Source: Propionibacteriaceae bacterium
GTDB taxonomy: Bacteria; Actinomycetota; Actinomycetes; Propionibacteriales; Propionibacteriaceae
DNA: 6,249 nt
Assembly: GCA_021323255.1 (NCBI GenBank)
Contig: JAJTCL010000178.1
Coordinates: 1 to 6,249 of the forward strand
Direction: 5' to 3'
Shown here: positions 6,009 to 6,249 of the stretch, piece after piece
How positions within the stretch are numbered: the stretch's first letter is position 1
Layout of the letters: every line of letters starts with the position of its first letter
Position numbers and translations under genes: made by a program
Notes under the pieces: generated by a model
Seen by the model: the letters and a program-made list of their open reading frames with translations, nothing else
Database searches by the model: none
What the model was told of the DNA's origin: nothing

Positions 6009-6249
6009 GTGACTCGCTATCCAGAAACGCGTCGGGACGAGGTCGTCGATGTGCTGCACGGTAGGACGATCGCGGACCCGTATCGCTGGCTGGAGGATTC
6101 TCGACACGATGCAGCAGGTGATGAGGCAGCCGCGGGCCGGCGTGCCGTTCAAACGTGCCGGGCACTACTTCGTCAGCAGAAACGATGGCAGCCAGAACCA
6201 GGACGTGACCTACGTCGCCTCATCGTTGGCTGAGTTGCTGGCCGGTGGC
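6009..6249 (+). pseudogene. Prolyl oligopeptidase (S9A) N-terminus, disrupted by an out-of-frame deletion; 3' end beyond window
   Basis: From GTG 6009 the protein reads VTRYPETRRDEVVDVLHG, then IADPYRWLED, the hallmark N-terminus of prolyl oligopeptidase, a serine peptidase that cleaves after proline in short peptides. After LED (6096) this frame loses similarity and stops at TGA 6231-6233. Family sequence resumes in the next frame from about 6103-6109 to the window end: MQQVMRQPRAGVPFKRAG, then HYFVSRNDGSQNQDVTYVA, matching the first blades of the beta-propeller. Intact relatives have roughly 40 residues between the WLED motif and the PRAGVPF segment; here about 30 are missing, and the loss is not a multiple of three. 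The catalytic Ser-Asp-His domain would lie past the window. The gene is probably a pseudogene, unless the deletion is a sequencing or assembly error or the second part is translated alone from ATG 6109 or 6121. The start is uncertain (see the ribosome-binding site at 5982). Confidence 0.8.

Overview
The window looks like chromosomal DNA of a high-GC Gram-positive bacterium (Actinobacteria). The DNA is GC-rich, secY starts with GTG, and the SecY, adenylate kinase, LuxR-family and prolyl-oligopeptidase sequences are all of actinobacterial type. I cannot name a genus.

Layout, left to right. (1) Positions 3-1106, + strand: the C-terminal 367 residues of a large LuxR/LAL-type transcriptional regulator, helical-repeat-like and ending in a LuxR DNA-binding domain; its start lies before the window. 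(2) A 163-base gap with no gene, then secY (1270-2577) and adk (2577-3161), translationally coupled through TAATG. This is the usual secY-adk pair of the spc ribosomal-protein operon, but rplO is not directly upstream and map/infA are not directly downstream. (3) A 22-base convergent gap holding a small hairpin. (4) On the - strand, 5829-3184, an 881-residue phosphotransferase with ATP-grasp, central and C-terminal swivelling-histidine domains: the domain order of rifampicin phosphotransferase (RPH), not of PEP synthase or PPDK. (5) A divergent intergenic region (about 5830-5996) carrying a probable leaderless promoter for the phosphotransferase, an AT-rich dyad over its -35 box, and a separate 11-bp GC-rich inverted repeat. 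(6) From about 6009 to the window end, + strand: the N-terminus of a prolyl oligopeptidase that appears broken by a small out-of-frame deletion.

SecY forms the Sec translocon channel and Adk balances adenine nucleotides, so those two are housekeeping functions. The flanking genes (LAL regulator, RPH-like enzyme, damaged peptidase) are accessory in character, so the secY-adk pair seems to sit in an accessory neighbourhood. I see no tRNA, rRNA, CRISPR array, insertion sequence or clear new multi-gene system. The points most worth a second look are the displaced secY-adk pair, the RPH-like enzyme with its operator-like promoter, and the broken peptidase gene.
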